Positions 7,977 to 15,622 are shown, numbered from the stretch's first letter. The stretch: 33,531 nt of DNA from Candidatus Pullichristensenella excrementigallinarum (GCA_018714825.1 DVMU01000186.1:1-33531); one strand, 5' to 3'. Made by a program: numbers and translations. Notes: generated from the sequence alone by a model not told the origin.

Positions 7977-8543
7977 GTGCGGATCAATTGGGCGGAATTT
8001 TACCGGGAAATCCGGGAATGTGAAAGATGCGCCCTGTATCGGGGAAGATTAAATGTTGTGCCGGGGGAGGGAAACCCGCGGGCGCGCCTGATGCTGATCG
8101 GAGAAGGCCCGGGGCAGCAGGAGGACCGCATGGGGCGGCCGTTTGTCGGCCCTTCGGGAGAGCTTTTGACCAAGATGCTGCACGCGATCGGCCTGGAACG
8201 CTCGGAAGTCTATATCTGCAATATCGTCAAATGTCGGCCGCCGAAAAACCGGAATCCCGAACCGGAGGAAGCCCAGGCCTGTCTGCCCTTTTTGCGGATG
8301 CAGGTGGCGCTGGTCCGGCCGAAGATCATCGTTCTTTTGGGCAAGGTGGCCTGCCGCTGGACATTGGGCGAGGAAATTTCCATCACGCGCGGGCACGGGG
8401 TCTGGCATGAGCGCAAAGGCGTTTGGTTTTTGCCCACCTTTCACCCTTCGGCGCTTCTGCGCGATCCGGCCAAGAAGGCGGACGCCTGGGAGGATTTTCA
8501 GAAACTGCGCGAAAAAATGCGGGAATTGGAAGGAGAACCATAG
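7977..8543 (+). CDS. Uracil-DNA glycosylase, family 4 (Fe-S type)
   Basis: 188 aa. Removes uracil arising from cytosine deamination or dUTP incorporation. Motif A is GEGPGQQEDRMGRPFVG, and the leucine-loop side motif is HPSALLRDP. Four cysteines are placed as in family 4 4Fe-4S enzymes: CERC near the N-terminus, KCRPP, and QAC 16 residues later. The track ATG at 7911 lies inside a terminator stem and adds unlike residues; the GTG at 7977 has GGAGGG 7 nt upstream and is preferred. The paralogous glycosylase gene begins 30 nt downstream. Confidence 0.93.
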   Translation: MRINWAEFYREIRECERCALYRGRLNVVPGEGNPRARLMLIGEGPGQQEDRMGRPFVGPSGELLTKMLHAIGLERSEVYICNIVKCRPPKNRNPEPEEAQACLPFLRMQVALVRPKIIVLLGKVACRWTLGEEISITRGHGVWHERKGVWFLPTFHPSALLRDPAKKADAWEDFQKLREKMRELEGEP

Positions 8544-8573
8544 CGTTCGACGCGCGCAAAAGGAGAGAGGATT

Positions 8574-9155
8574 TTGGAAAAATTTCGCGCAGAGATGGCG
8601 GCGTTTGTCGCGGGCGTATATGAGGGCGAAAAGAAGCTCCTGGTGTTCGGGGAAGGCCCGATCGGGGCCAAGGTGCTGCTGGTGGGGGAGGCGCCCGGAG
8701 AGCAGGAAAGTTTGCAGGGTCGCCCGTTTGTGGGGCGCGCGGGAAAGAATCTGGATCATTTTCTGGAGGTGGCGGGGCTTTCCCGCCGGGAATTGTATGT
8801 GACCAACCTGGTCAAATTTCGGCCGACAAAGATTTCTCCCGCAGGGCGCCTCGTCAATCGGACGCCTACCCAGGAGGAAATCCGGCTGTTTCAGCCCTGG
8901 CTCCTCCGCGAAATCGCGATGATTCGGCCCGAATGCGTGGTGACGCTGGGAAATGTCCCGCTGCGCGCACTGGCGGGAAACGAATGCGTCATCGGCGCGG
9001 CGCACGGTCGCTTTTTGCGGGTCGAAGTCGGGCGCGTGTACGCAATGTACCATCCTGCGTCCGTACTCTATAACCCGACTTTGCGGCAAACGTACCGGGA
9101 AGATTTGGAGAGATTGGCCGCGCATTTAAGAAATAAAAATATCACAGAGAATTAA
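8574..9155 (+). CDS. Uracil-DNA glycosylase superfamily protein lacking Fe-S cysteines
   Basis: 193 aa, starting with TTG (8574) behind AGGAGAGAGG. It keeps the family 4 layout: GEAPGEQESLQGRPFVGRAG, then TNLVKFRP, and the HPASVLYNP motif near the C-terminus. All four cluster cysteines of its neighbour are absent: there is no N-terminal CxxC, KCRPP has become KFRPT, and the later QAC position reads RLF. Motif A has ES where the neighbour has ED. It may be a cluster-free glycosylase with altered substrate range, or a uracil-binding protein; activity cannot be judged from sequence. It is probably co-transcribed with the upstream paralogue and is followed by a terminator. Confidence 0.85.
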   Translation: MEKFRAEMAAFVAGVYEGEKKLLVFGEGPIGAKVLLVGEAPGEQESLQGRPFVGRAGKNLDHFLEVAGLSRRELYVTNLVKFRPTKISPAGRLVNRTPTQEEIRLFQPWLLREIAMIRPECVVTLGNVPLRALAGNECVIGAAHGRFLRVEVGRVYAMYHPASVLYNPTLRQTYREDLERLAAHLRNKNITEN

Positions 9156-9164
9156 CATTTTTTG

Positions 9165-9196
9165 GGGCGCGAATGGGTTTTCATCGCGCCCATTTT
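9165..9196 (+). terminator. Terminator after the glycosylase pair
   Basis: GGGCGCGA (9165-9172) pairs with TCGCGCCC (9184-9191) around an 11-nt loop, followed by ATTTTG. It lies 9 nt after the stop codon. Confidence 0.78.
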
Positions 9197-9205
9197 GTGT
9201 ATGAT
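9178..9205 (+). promoter_or_regulatory. Possible promoter of the zinc-ribbon gene
   Basis: TATGAT (9200-9205) with a poor -35 TTTTCA (9178-9183) at 16 bp, overlapping the preceding terminator. It would give a leader of about 85 nt in which I see no known element. Confidence 0.35.
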
Positions 9206-9297
9206 AGTACTTACGTGTTTGCGTGCTTTTTCGTCGTGCCGCGCGCTGTGGAACAAGAGGCGTTCGGCGCATAAGTCTTACTGGGAGGCGAAGTTCT

Positions 9298-9699
9298 ATG
9301 ACGTTGGTGAAGTGCCCGCGCTGTGAGCTCAATTACATGAACGAGGGCGAAAAGATGTGTTCTGTGTGCCGCAAGGAATTGCGCGGGGATACGGAACAGT
9401 ACGATGTGATTGAATTGTGCTCCGAATGCGGGGAAAATCCCGCGGTTCCGGGGCAGGAATTGTGCGCATACTGCCTCAAGGAGCTCTCGCGCAGGAACGC
9501 GCAGGTCAATGCGGACGATGTGATTGTGGAGGATCCCAACATCGAAATCGATTCGGTGAGCACCATGGATGAGATCGATCTGGATTTGGGAGCGGATCTG
9601 GACGGCGAGAGCTTTGACGATGAGGATGCGTCCTTTGAAGAGGATATGGAGGATGAGGACAAGGACGATCCCGACAAGCACGATGATGACGAGGATTGA
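9298..9699 (+). CDS. Zinc-ribbon protein with acidic tail, unknown function
   Basis: 133 aa. Two CxxC...CxxC zinc-knuckle units lie in the first 65 residues: CPRC/CSVC and CSEC/CAYC, the second of each ending in a similar K-E-L. The remaining ~65 residues are dominated by Asp/Glu (for example DDEDASFEEDMEDEDKDD). A zinc ribbon plus polyacidic tail suggests a soluble protein that binds nucleic acid or a basic partner, but I recognise no named family. The ATG at 9298 has GGGAGG 9 nt upstream; the track start at 9223 is upstream of that site. The next gene begins 3 nt after its stop, so the two are co-translated. Confidence 0.82.
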   Translation: MTLVKCPRCELNYMNEGEKMCSVCRKELRGDTEQYDVIELCSECGENPAVPGQELCAYCLKELSRRNAQVNADDVIVEDPNIEIDSVSTMDEIDLDLGADLDGESFDDEDASFEEDMEDEDKDDPDKHDDDED

Positions 9700-9702
9700 C
9701 CC

Positions 9703-10398
9703 TTGACGGTCTATGCGATTTCCGATCTGCATCTCCCGGCCCGTGAAAAGCCCATGGATATTTTCGGCCCGCAATGGGAAAACCACTTTTCGCGCATCCG
9801 GGAGGATTGGCAAAACAAGGTGCAGCCGGAGGACGTGGTGCTGCTGCCGGGGGATCTGACCTGGGCCATGCACCTGGAGGAGGCGAAGGAGGATATTGCC
9901 CGCGTGGGAGAATTGCCCGGGCGAAAGATCCTCTTGCGCGGCAATCACGATTATTGGTGGAGCGCGATCGGGCGCGTGCGCAGGGCGCTTCCGGAGGGTA
10001 TGTACGCCCTGCAGAACGACAGCCTGCTGCTTGACGGAGTGCTTTTCGCGGGTTCGCGCGGCTGGACGCTTCCTCCCTACGCGCAGGAGGAAAACGATCT
10101 GCGCATCTATGAACGCGAACGGCTGCGGCTGGAGATGTCTCTGAAAGATGCGCGCAAGAGAGACGCCGCGGCTCCGCTGATCGCCATGACCCATTATCCG
10201 CCGCGCACGGAGAATTGCCCGGGTTTCTCGGATCTTTTGGAGCAGTATCGGGCGGATGTGTGCGTCTATGGCCATCTGCACGCCGCTTCCTTCCTGGGGG
10301 GAATTCGCGGCAGGCGCGGAGGCGTTCTCTATTGCCCCGCTTCCTGCGACGGGCTGGGATTTCGCCTGCTGCAAATTGAACTGGAACCAGAGCCTTAG
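9703..10398 (+). CDS. Calcineurin-like metallophosphoesterase
   Basis: 231 aa. The five metallophosphoesterase blocks are visible: SDLHL (with D and H), LLPGDLTWA, LLRGNHDYWW, MTHYPP and YGHLHAA. Each supplies ligands for a binuclear metal site. This subgroup of stand-alone 230-aa cytosolic phosphoesterases is common in Clostridia, and its substrate is unknown. It begins with TTG (9703), 3 nt after the zinc-ribbon gene, with GAGGA as ribosome site inside the preceding ORF. The tight linkage suggests that the two products work together, but the sequence does not say how. Confidence 0.92.
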   Translation: MTVYAISDLHLPAREKPMDIFGPQWENHFSRIREDWQNKVQPEDVVLLPGDLTWAMHLEEAKEDIARVGELPGRKILLRGNHDYWWSAIGRVRRALPEGMYALQNDSLLLDGVLFAGSRGWTLPPYAQEENDLRIYERERLRLEMSLKDARKRDAAAPLIAMTHYPPRTENCPGFSDLLEQYRADVCVYGHLHAASFLGGIRGRRGGVLYCPASCDGLGFRLLQIELEPEP

Positions 10399-10468
10399 AG
10401 CAATCGCAAGCGTGCGCAAAGGAGCTGCATTTCCAACGAGTTTTGATCCCCGCCTTTGGGAGAAAGAG

Positions 10469-10525
10469 AAGAAGCCTGCGAAAAACGGAAATTGCATCTA
10501 TTTCCCTTTTTCGCAGGCTTCTTTT
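10469..10525. terminator. Bidirectional terminator with nested stem
   Basis: AAGAAGCCTGCGAAAAA (10469-10485) and TTTTTCGCAGGCTTCTT (10507-10523) form a perfect 17-bp stem. Inside it, GGAAAT/ATTTCC adds six more pairs after a C-C mismatch. A T-rich flank lies on either strand. It separates the convergent metallophosphoesterase and YjjG-like genes. Confidence 0.92.
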
Positions 10526-10542
10526 CGGGAAAATTCGGAAGG

Positions 10543-11226
10543 TCAACCGAGCGCAATCTCGGTCAGCGCGCGAATGTCGCGGATCTCGTAGCGAACATGG
10601 AACCCTTCCCGAAGGGGCTTCTGTTCGGGGTTGTACCAGCAGGCGTCCACACCCGCGCGGTTGGCGGCAAGAACATCGCTGGTGAGGCTGTCGCCCACCA
10701 TCAGCGCCCGTTCCGCAGGGAGGTTCCCCAGGCGAGACAGGGCCTCGTAGAGCATCCGAGGATCGGGCTTTTGTACGCCGATTTCGCCGGAGACGACCAT
10801 GGAATGAATGTACTGTTTGAGGGGAGAGGCGTCCATCCGGGAACGCTGCACGGAGGAGATGCCGTTGGTGACGACGACCACCGGCCGCTTCTGCGCGATT
10901 TCCCGCACGGTTTCCAAAGCGCCCGGAAGGAGAAAGCTCTGCTGGGAAAGCGATTGCGTATACCTTTCGCCAATCTGCGCCGCGTCCCGATCGCAGCCGT
11001 AATGCTCCAAAAAGCGGCGAAACCGCTGCACGCGCAATTCCTTTTGCGTAAGTTCGCCGCGCTCAAACGCCTCCCAGCAGGCCCGATTGATCTCGTGATA
11101 GATCCGCGGGGCTTCCACATCCTGAATGCCAAGGAGGGTAAGGATATCGCCGATGGCGGCCCTTTCGGCCGCGCGGAAGTCAAACAGCGTGTCGTCCGCA
11201 TCGATCAAAATCGCATCGTATTTCAA
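10543..11226 (-). CDS. yjjG: HAD-superfamily phosphatase, YjjG/YfnB-like (pyrimidine nucleotidase type)
   Basis: 227 aa. Motif I DADDTLFDF is the characteristic YjjG/YfnB variant of DxDxT; motif II is VVTNG, the lysine is in GVQKPDP, and motif III/IV is MVGDSLTSDV. E. coli YjjG is a nucleotidase active on non-canonical pyrimidine nucleotides, so a house-cleaning role is likely by family. The track begins at 11292, but the first 22 residues are unlike the family and cover the end of the upstream structured RNA. The TTG at 11226 gives LKYDAILIDADDT and has AAGGGAG 7 nt upstream. That ribosome site could fold with CTCC just before the TTG (GGAG-AAT-CTCC). It lies 28 nt downstream of the RNA's closing helix and is probably on the same transcript. 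Confidence 0.9.
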   Translation of the reverse strand: MKYDAILIDADDTLFDFRAAERAAIGDILTLLGIQDVEAPRIYHEINRACWEAFERGELTQKELRVQRFRRFLEHYGCDRDAAQIGERYTQSLSQQSFLLPGALETVREIAQKRPVVVVTNGISSVQRSRMDASPLKQYIHSMVVSGEIGVQKPDPRMLYEALSRLGNLPAERALMVGDSLTSDVLAANRAGVDACWYNPEQKPLREGFHVRYEIRDIRALTEIALG

Positions 11227-11254
11227 GGAGATTCTCCCTTCTCGCCGTATCCCA

Positions 11255-11471
11255 AGGACGGTTTCTCCGCCCGACCTGGTCTTTGCCCCCACACTCGCCG
11301 GCTGGGACGTTCGCTCCTAAGGCCTCTGCCTCCCCACTACTGGCCCTCTCAACCGAAGTTGGCCGGACTTACCTCTAGGCCGCACCATGCTCACCGGAAT
11401 TTTTCCTGCTTACGTGGGTCGTTTCGCCTGCGACTGGCATCGACTTTCAACCACGGACGCGGAGAAACCGC
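11255..11471 (-). ncRNA. Structured noncoding RNA, possibly raiA-motif RNA
   Basis: A roughly 215-nt gene-free stretch follows a strong promoter. Its two ends form a perfect 12-bp helix (CGGTTTCTCCGC at 11470-11459 with GCGGAGAAACCG at 11270-11259). Inside are further obvious helices, for example CAACTTCGGTTG with a UUCG loop, enclosed by GGCC...GGCC, and purine-rich unpaired runs such as GGCGAAACGACC and GGGGGCAAAGACC. There is no ribosome site with an ORF. Size, terminal helix and several of these strings recall the raiA RNA motif of Firmicutes and Actinobacteria; this match is from memory and unverified. It could also be a cis-acting leader of the YjjG-like gene 28 nt downstream. RNase P, tmRNA, 6S and SRP RNA were considered and do not fit. 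Confidence 0.62.
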
Positions 11472-11477
11472 CTTTCC

Positions 11478-11507
11478 ATTATACCGTGTCCGCGCCGGGG
11501 GCGTCAA
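11478..11507 (-). promoter_or_regulatory. Promoter of the structured RNA
   Basis: On the - strand, TTGACG (11507-11502), 18-bp spacer, perfect TATAAT (11483-11478). Transcription would start about 11471, exactly at the 5' edge of the RNA's closing helix. Confidence 0.88.
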
Positions 11508-11559
11508 GAAAAACGCGGCAAATTTCGGGAATCTTCTCTGCGCCCTTCAAGCCGAAGCA

Positions 11560-13746
11560 TCAGGGAAGTTCCCGCAAGCGCTTTTGCAGCGCGCTGAAGC
11601 GGCGGTCCACATGATCGTTTTCCACCATTCTCTGCACGCACGCCTCTCTCCCCACGATAACCACCAATTTTTTTGCGCGCGTGACCGCGGTATAGAGGAG
11701 ATTGCGAGTCATGAGCATTTGGGGCCCATTGATCAGGGGCAGGACCACGCAATCAAATTCGCTGCCCTGGCTCTTATGGACGGAAATGCAATACGAAAGC
11801 TCCAATTCCTCCAGGGCGGGCGCGTCGTATTCGACCACGCGGCCGTCGTCAAAGGCCACGGTGAGCGCGTTTTCCTGCTCGTCCATCTCCACGATAAAGC
11901 CGATATCGCCGTTGAACACGCCGATTCCGGGCTCCGCTCCACGCACCCATTCGAGATCGTAATCGTTTTTGATTTGCATGACCTTATCGCCCAGGCGGAA
12001 GACATTGTCCCCGCGCTGGATTTCGGGCTTGCCGATTTCGGGAGGGTTGAGCGCCCGTTGCAGCGCGCGGTTGAGCGCGAACACGCCCGCGTCGCCCCGC
12101 TTCATCGGCGCCATGACCTGAATCGAGCGCATGGGATCCAAATGTAAGTAGTTCGGAAGCCGATGCGTGACCAGCCGTACCACGGAATCCACCGCCTGCG
12201 CCACGCTTTCCTTGCGTTCCAGGAAGAAATCTGTATCACGGTTTCGAATCTCAGGATATTCGCCGCGATTGATGCGGTGCGCGTTGCGAATGATCATGGA
12301 ACCGGCAGCCTGACGGAAGATCTCATTGAGGCGTACGCTGGGGATTACGCCGCTTTCCAACAGGTCGAAGAGCACGTTTCCCGCGCCTACCGACATCAAT
12401 TGATCCTTGTCGCCCACGAGAATCAGCCTTGTCCCCGGCTCCAGCGCCCGCAAGAGCGCGCGGAGAAGGAAGATGTCCACCATGGACATCTCGTCCACAA
12501 TCACGGCCGAACAGTCCAGGGGATTGCGCTCATCGCGCAAGAATCGCTCTTCCTCGCCCGCGTATTCGAGCATCCGGTGAATGGTGCGCGCCTGTCGCCC
12601 GGTAGCTTCGCTCATGCGCTTGGCGGCGCGGCCCGTGGGCGCGCACAGTTCCACGCTCTCCCCCAACAGGCGGAGCATGGCGCGGATGCAGGTCGTCTTT
12701 CCGGTTCCCGGACCTCCGGTAACGATCAGCACCCCCGTGCGCTGGCATTCCATGACGGCCTGGCGCTGCGCGTCCGAGAGGGTGATGCCCTCGATCGTCT
12801 CCGCGCGGCGAACGCGCGCTTCCAATTCGACCTCGTCTTGCGCGTCGCTTCGGAAGGATTTCTGCAAAAGGCGCAGGCGATAGGCCGCGTCGCTTTCCGC
12901 CTCGTACAGCCAGGGGAGGTATACGGCCGTTTCTCCGTCCACATCCTCGGCCACGAGCCCCCCTTCGATCAGGAGGCCGCGGATGGCGTTGTCCACCAGA
13001 TCCTCGTCCGCGCCGAGCACGCGCCCGGCCTCGGCGGCAAGGCGCATCAGCGGCAGATAGACGTGCCCGGAGGCGTTGGCGGCTTCCTGTAAGACATAGC
13101 GGACGCCGCTGCGCAGGCGAAAGGGGCTTTCGGGTTGGAAGCCCATCGACAGCGCCAATTCGTCCGCGGTCTTGAAGCCCACGCCTTCGATTTCGTCCGC
13201 CATGCGGTATGGATTTTCCCGCAGGATATTTTCCGTATTTTCTCCATACGCGCGATAAACCCTGACGGCAAGCCCCGGCGTCAGGCCGCAATTCTGCAAA
13301 AACATCATGGTCACGCGCATGGCGTTGTTCTCCAGAAACGACGCGCCGATCATCGCCGCGCGCTTGGGACCGATCCCGGGAACCTCGCGGAGCCGTTCCG
13401 GTTCGCTTTCCAGCACGTCCAGCGTGCGCCGCCCGAAAGTATCCACAATCAATTTGGCCGTGGCGGGTCCCACGCCGCGAATCAGTCCCGAAGCCAAATA
13501 GCGTTCGATGGCCAGCGCGCCTTCGGGGCGCAGCGATTCATATCGCTCCACGCGGATCTGGCGGCCGTATTCGCGATGTTCGACTTCTTCCCCCTCAAAC
13601 ACGGCCGATTCACCCGCCGCCAAAAACGGCATACGGCCGACCGCGCCCAGCCTTGCTCCGTCCTCGAGCTTGATCTGGGCAACCGTCCAGCCGTTTTCTT
13701 CGTTGCGATATGTAATTCTCTCGACCGTAGCTTTAAAACTGGGCAT
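11560..13746 (-). CDS. recD2: ATP-dependent DNA helicase RecD2
   Basis: 728 aa SF1 5'-3' helicase of the RecD2 (YrrC) type, found in bacteria independently of RecBC. Order: an N-terminal OB-like/RecD2 region with tandem helix-hairpin-helix segments (LIRGVGPATAKLIV, LREVPGIGPKRAAMI, EIEGVGFKTADELA), Walker A GGPGTGKTT (residues 344-352), Walker B VDEMSMVD, GDKDQL, and motif V/VI SVHKSQGSEFD with VTRAKK. Known roles are replication-fork and repair helicase. The ATG at 13746 has GGAGG 5 nt upstream; the track start at 13809 is too long. It overlaps alkA by 14 nt, as last gene of a panT-coaX-ogt-alkA-recD2 unit. No clear terminator follows; the RNA promoter begins about 50 nt downstream. Confidence 0.96.
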   Translation of the reverse strand: MPSFKATVERITYRNEENGWTVAQIKLEDGARLGAVGRMPFLAAGESAVFEGEEVEHREYGRQIRVERYESLRPEGALAIERYLASGLIRGVGPATAKLIVDTFGRRTLDVLESEPERLREVPGIGPKRAAMIGASFLENNAMRVTMMFLQNCGLTPGLAVRVYRAYGENTENILRENPYRMADEIEGVGFKTADELALSMGFQPESPFRLRSGVRYVLQEAANASGHVYLPLMRLAAEAGRVLGADEDLVDNAIRGLLIEGGLVAEDVDGETAVYLPWLYEAESDAAYRLRLLQKSFRSDAQDEVELEARVRRAETIEGITLSDAQRQAVMECQRTGVLIVTGGPGTGKTTCIRAMLRLLGESVELCAPTGRAAKRMSEATGRQARTIHRMLEYAGEEERFLRDERNPLDCSAVIVDEMSMVDIFLLRALLRALEPGTRLILVGDKDQLMSVGAGNVLFDLLESGVIPSVRLNEIFRQAAGSMIIRNAHRINRGEYPEIRNRDTDFFLERKESVAQAVDSVVRLVTHRLPNYLHLDPMRSIQVMAPMKRGDAGVFALNRALQRALNPPEIGKPEIQRGDNVFRLGDKVMQIKNDYDLEWVRGAEPGIGVFNGDIGFIVEMDEQENALTVAFDDGRVVEYDAPALEELELSYCISVHKSQGSEFDCVVLPLINGPQMLMTRNLLYTAVTRAKKLVVIVGREACVQRMVENDHVDRRFSALQKRLRELP

Positions 13747-14341
13747 GTTTTCCTCCCGGAACCGTCCCCGCCGCCAGCTCCCAGAGATAGAGGCTCGCGA
13801 CGCTTCCATAGGGCGAGTACAGTTCGCGCCAGAAATCGAATTGATCCGGCGCGATTTTCCCGTGCAACAGGGCCAGGCCCTTGCGGATGCCGAAATCTCC
13901 CTTGCTGAGGACGTCCATGCGGTTCAGGCAAAAGAGCAGAAACATCTCCGCCGTCCAGCGCCCCACGCCGGGAAAATCCGTCAGGCGGCGCACGCATTCC
14001 GCGTCCGAAAGGGAAGCCAGTTCATCCAGTTCCCGGGCTCTTTCGGCACATGCGCGCGCCCAGCGCGCCTTCTTAGGGCCGAGCCCCAGGCCGCTCAGCG
14101 CCTCTTCCGGGCAGGCGAGAATCGCTTCCGGGGAAATCAGATTCCTTTCCGATAACCGGGCCCACACCGTCTGATGCGCGCGGCCGGAGATCTGTTGGCC
14201 CACAATGGAATGCAGCAGACAGGCAAACGGATCGCCGATCCGAGGGCGGTAGATCGGCCCCCGAAGCGCGACAAGCTCCCCCAGCGCCGGATCGCGCCGC
14301 GCGAGAAAATCCGTTTCTTTTCGGCCGTATTCAAACCACAT
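13733..14341 (-). CDS. DNA-3-methyladenine glycosylase II, AlkA-like
   Basis: 202 aa, HhH-GPD superfamily. Excises alkylated purines. Seen: SIVGQQIS, the helix-hairpin-helix LTDFPGVGRWTAEMFLLF (residues 120-137) and the catalytic Asp D149 in SKGDFGIRKG. It lacks the C-terminal Fe-S cysteines of endonuclease III/MutY and the N-terminal TBP-like domain of E. coli AlkA, as in short AlkA proteins of Firmicutes and yeast Mag1. It overlaps ogt by 11 nt upstream and recD2 by 14 nt downstream. Pairing with a methyltransferase gene gives an alkylation-repair module. Confidence 0.92.
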   Translation of the reverse strand: MWFEYGRKETDFLARRDPALGELVALRGPIYRPRIGDPFACLLHSIVGQQISGRAHQTVWARLSERNLISPEAILACPEEALSGLGLGPKKARWARACAERARELDELASLSDAECVRRLTDFPGVGRWTAEMFLLFCLNRMDVLSKGDFGIRKGLALLHGKIAPDQFDFWRELYSPYGSVASLYLWELAAGTVPGGKHAQF

Positions 14342-14813
14342 GGCGTTTTTCCAGCTCCAACAGGGCGCTTTTGACGGGCAACCCCCCGCCGTAGCCCACC
14401 AGGTTTCCGTTTGCGCCGATCACGCGGTGGCAGGGAATCATGATGCAGATCGGATTGCGGTTGTTGGCAAGCCCCACCGCGCGCGCGGCCTGGGGATTTC
14501 CCAGCCTGCGGGCGATTTCGCCGTAAGAGACGGTTCGGCCGTAGGGGATTTCGCGCAAGAGCGCCCACACGCGCATTTGAAAATCCGTGCCCGAGGGGTG
14601 CAGGGGCACGGAGAAGCTCCGGCGAAGGCCGCAGAGATATTCCGAAAGTTCACGTTCCGCCTGGTCAAGCAGGGAGCACGCCTCCTGCGCAACGGGTTCT
14701 TCCCAGCGCCCGAAGCCCAAAAACGTCACGCCTGTCTCGTCCACAGCCAGGCAGACAGGGCCAATGGAGGTTTCCAATTGGCGGCGCTTCCAATCAGGCT
14801 GCATTTTTACCAT
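14331..14813 (-). CDS. ogt: Methylated-DNA--[protein]-cysteine S-methyltransferase
   Basis: 160 aa, suicidal O6-alkylguanine repair protein. The acceptor cysteine is C128 in IPCHRVIG; FQMRVWALLREIPYGRTVSYGEIA-type helix-turn-helix residues and the GLANNRNP asparagine hinge are present, and YGGG closes the fold. The size matches Ogt/MGMT without the Ada domain. The start is uncertain: ATG at 14813 overlaps the end of coaX by 20 nt and no strong ribosome site is visible; ATG at 14804 is an alternative. Expression is probably by coupling from coaX. Confidence 0.95.
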   Translation of the reverse strand: MVKMQPDWKRRQLETSIGPVCLAVDETGVTFLGFGRWEEPVAQEACSLLDQAERELSEYLCGLRRSFSVPLHPSGTDFQMRVWALLREIPYGRTVSYGEIARRLGNPQAARAVGLANNRNPICIMIPCHRVIGANGNLVGYGGGLPVKSALLELEKRHVV

Positions 14814-15564
14814 AGATCAGGCACAATCCCTTCAACGTCAGCAATCCGTCCAGCACGTCGATGGCCTTGGACTCGTCTGCGATCAAAAGGGCCAAACCTC
14901 CCGTGGCGATAACCTTGGCATTCGGGGAATTCAATTCGCGCTTGATGCGCTCGATCAGGTATTCGACCTGGCCGATGTATCCGTAGACGATGCCCGATTG
15001 CATGTTCGTCACGGTGTTTTTCCCGATCACGGTTTCCGGCCGGACCAATTCAAAGCGCGGCAGCTGAGCGGTTCGCTCGGTCAGCGCTTCGGCCGCCAAT
15101 TTCAGACCCGGGCAGATGGCGCCACCCAGGAATTCGCCGCGCGCGGAAATTGCGCCGAAGCTGGTGGCGGTCCCGAAATCGATGGTGATGCAGGGGCCGC
15201 CGTACAATTCGTAGGCCGCGACCGCGTTGGCGATGCGGTCGCTGCCCAATTCGCGGGGATTTTCGTATTTGATGTTGATGCCGGTCTTGATGCCCGGCTC
15301 CACGGACATCGGCTCCATGCCGAAGTAATTGCGGCACATGTGCTCGATGGTGAAATTGATCGAGGGGACCACCGAGGACATCACGATTCCCCGAACGTCG
15401 CGCGCCGAATATCCCGCGTGCTCGATCAATTGAAGGAGCACGATGCCGTATTCATCCGAAGACTTGCGGCGATCGGTCGAAACGCGGAAGTAGCTGAGCA
15501 TTTCCATGCCGTCAAACAGGCCGCATTTGATGTTGGTGTTTCCGATGTCCAAAGCAAGGATCAT
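14794..15564 (-). CDS. coaX: Type III pantothenate kinase
   Basis: 256 aa, ASKHA-fold kinase for the first step of CoA synthesis (pantothenate to 4'-phosphopantothenate); this type is potassium-dependent and insensitive to CoA feedback. Seen: DIGNTNIKCG at residues 6-15 (phosphate loop), LGSDRIANAV, IDFGTATSFG, GGAICPGL and GIVYGYIGQVE. The ribosome site CGGAG is 8 nt before the ATG. The upstream gene is an ECF S-component, here read as a pantothenate importer. Confidence 0.97.
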   Translation of the reverse strand: MILALDIGNTNIKCGLFDGMEMLSYFRVSTDRRKSSDEYGIVLLQLIEHAGYSARDVRGIVMSSVVPSINFTIEHMCRNYFGMEPMSVEPGIKTGINIKYENPRELGSDRIANAVAAYELYGGPCITIDFGTATSFGAISARGEFLGGAICPGLKLAAEALTERTAQLPRFELVRPETVIGKNTVTNMQSGIVYGYIGQVEYLIERIKRELNSPNAKVIATGGLALLIADESKAIDVLDGLLTLKGLCLIYGKNAA

Positions 15565-15579
15565 GGCAATCTCCGTTCC

Positions 15580-15605
15580 CGGAGCGCCCCGCCAAGAGCG
15601 CTCCG
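15580..15605. repeat. Inverted repeat in the panT-coaX spacer
   Basis: CGGAGCGC and GCGCTCCG form a perfect 8-bp stem with a 10-nt loop, 15 nt upstream of the coaX ATG. There is no T-tract, so it is more likely a processing, pausing or mRNA-stability hairpin than a terminator. Confidence 0.5.
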
Positions 15606-15622
15606 CAAAATCTGCAAGTTCT

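Noticed and set aside
11255-11471. RNase P RNA
   Set aside because: GAGGTAAGTCCGG recalls the conserved GAGGAAAGTCCGG of RNase P, but the segment is only about 215 nt and I cannot find the partner strand or the other conserved blocks. tmRNA (no CCA-type 3' end), 6S and SRP RNA also do not fit.
10456-12147. 563-aa + strand ORF
   Set aside because: It is antisense to the YjjG-like gene, the structured RNA and recD2, and its composition (His/Arg/Gly-rich) is that of a shadow frame in GC-rich DNA. The same holds for the long antisense ORFs at 511-1842, 1790-3406, 3710-5545, 8049-9125, 9211-10497, 14587-15840, 20162-21553, 23184-24206, 25943-26947, 27013-28029, 29023-30606 and 30402-31673.
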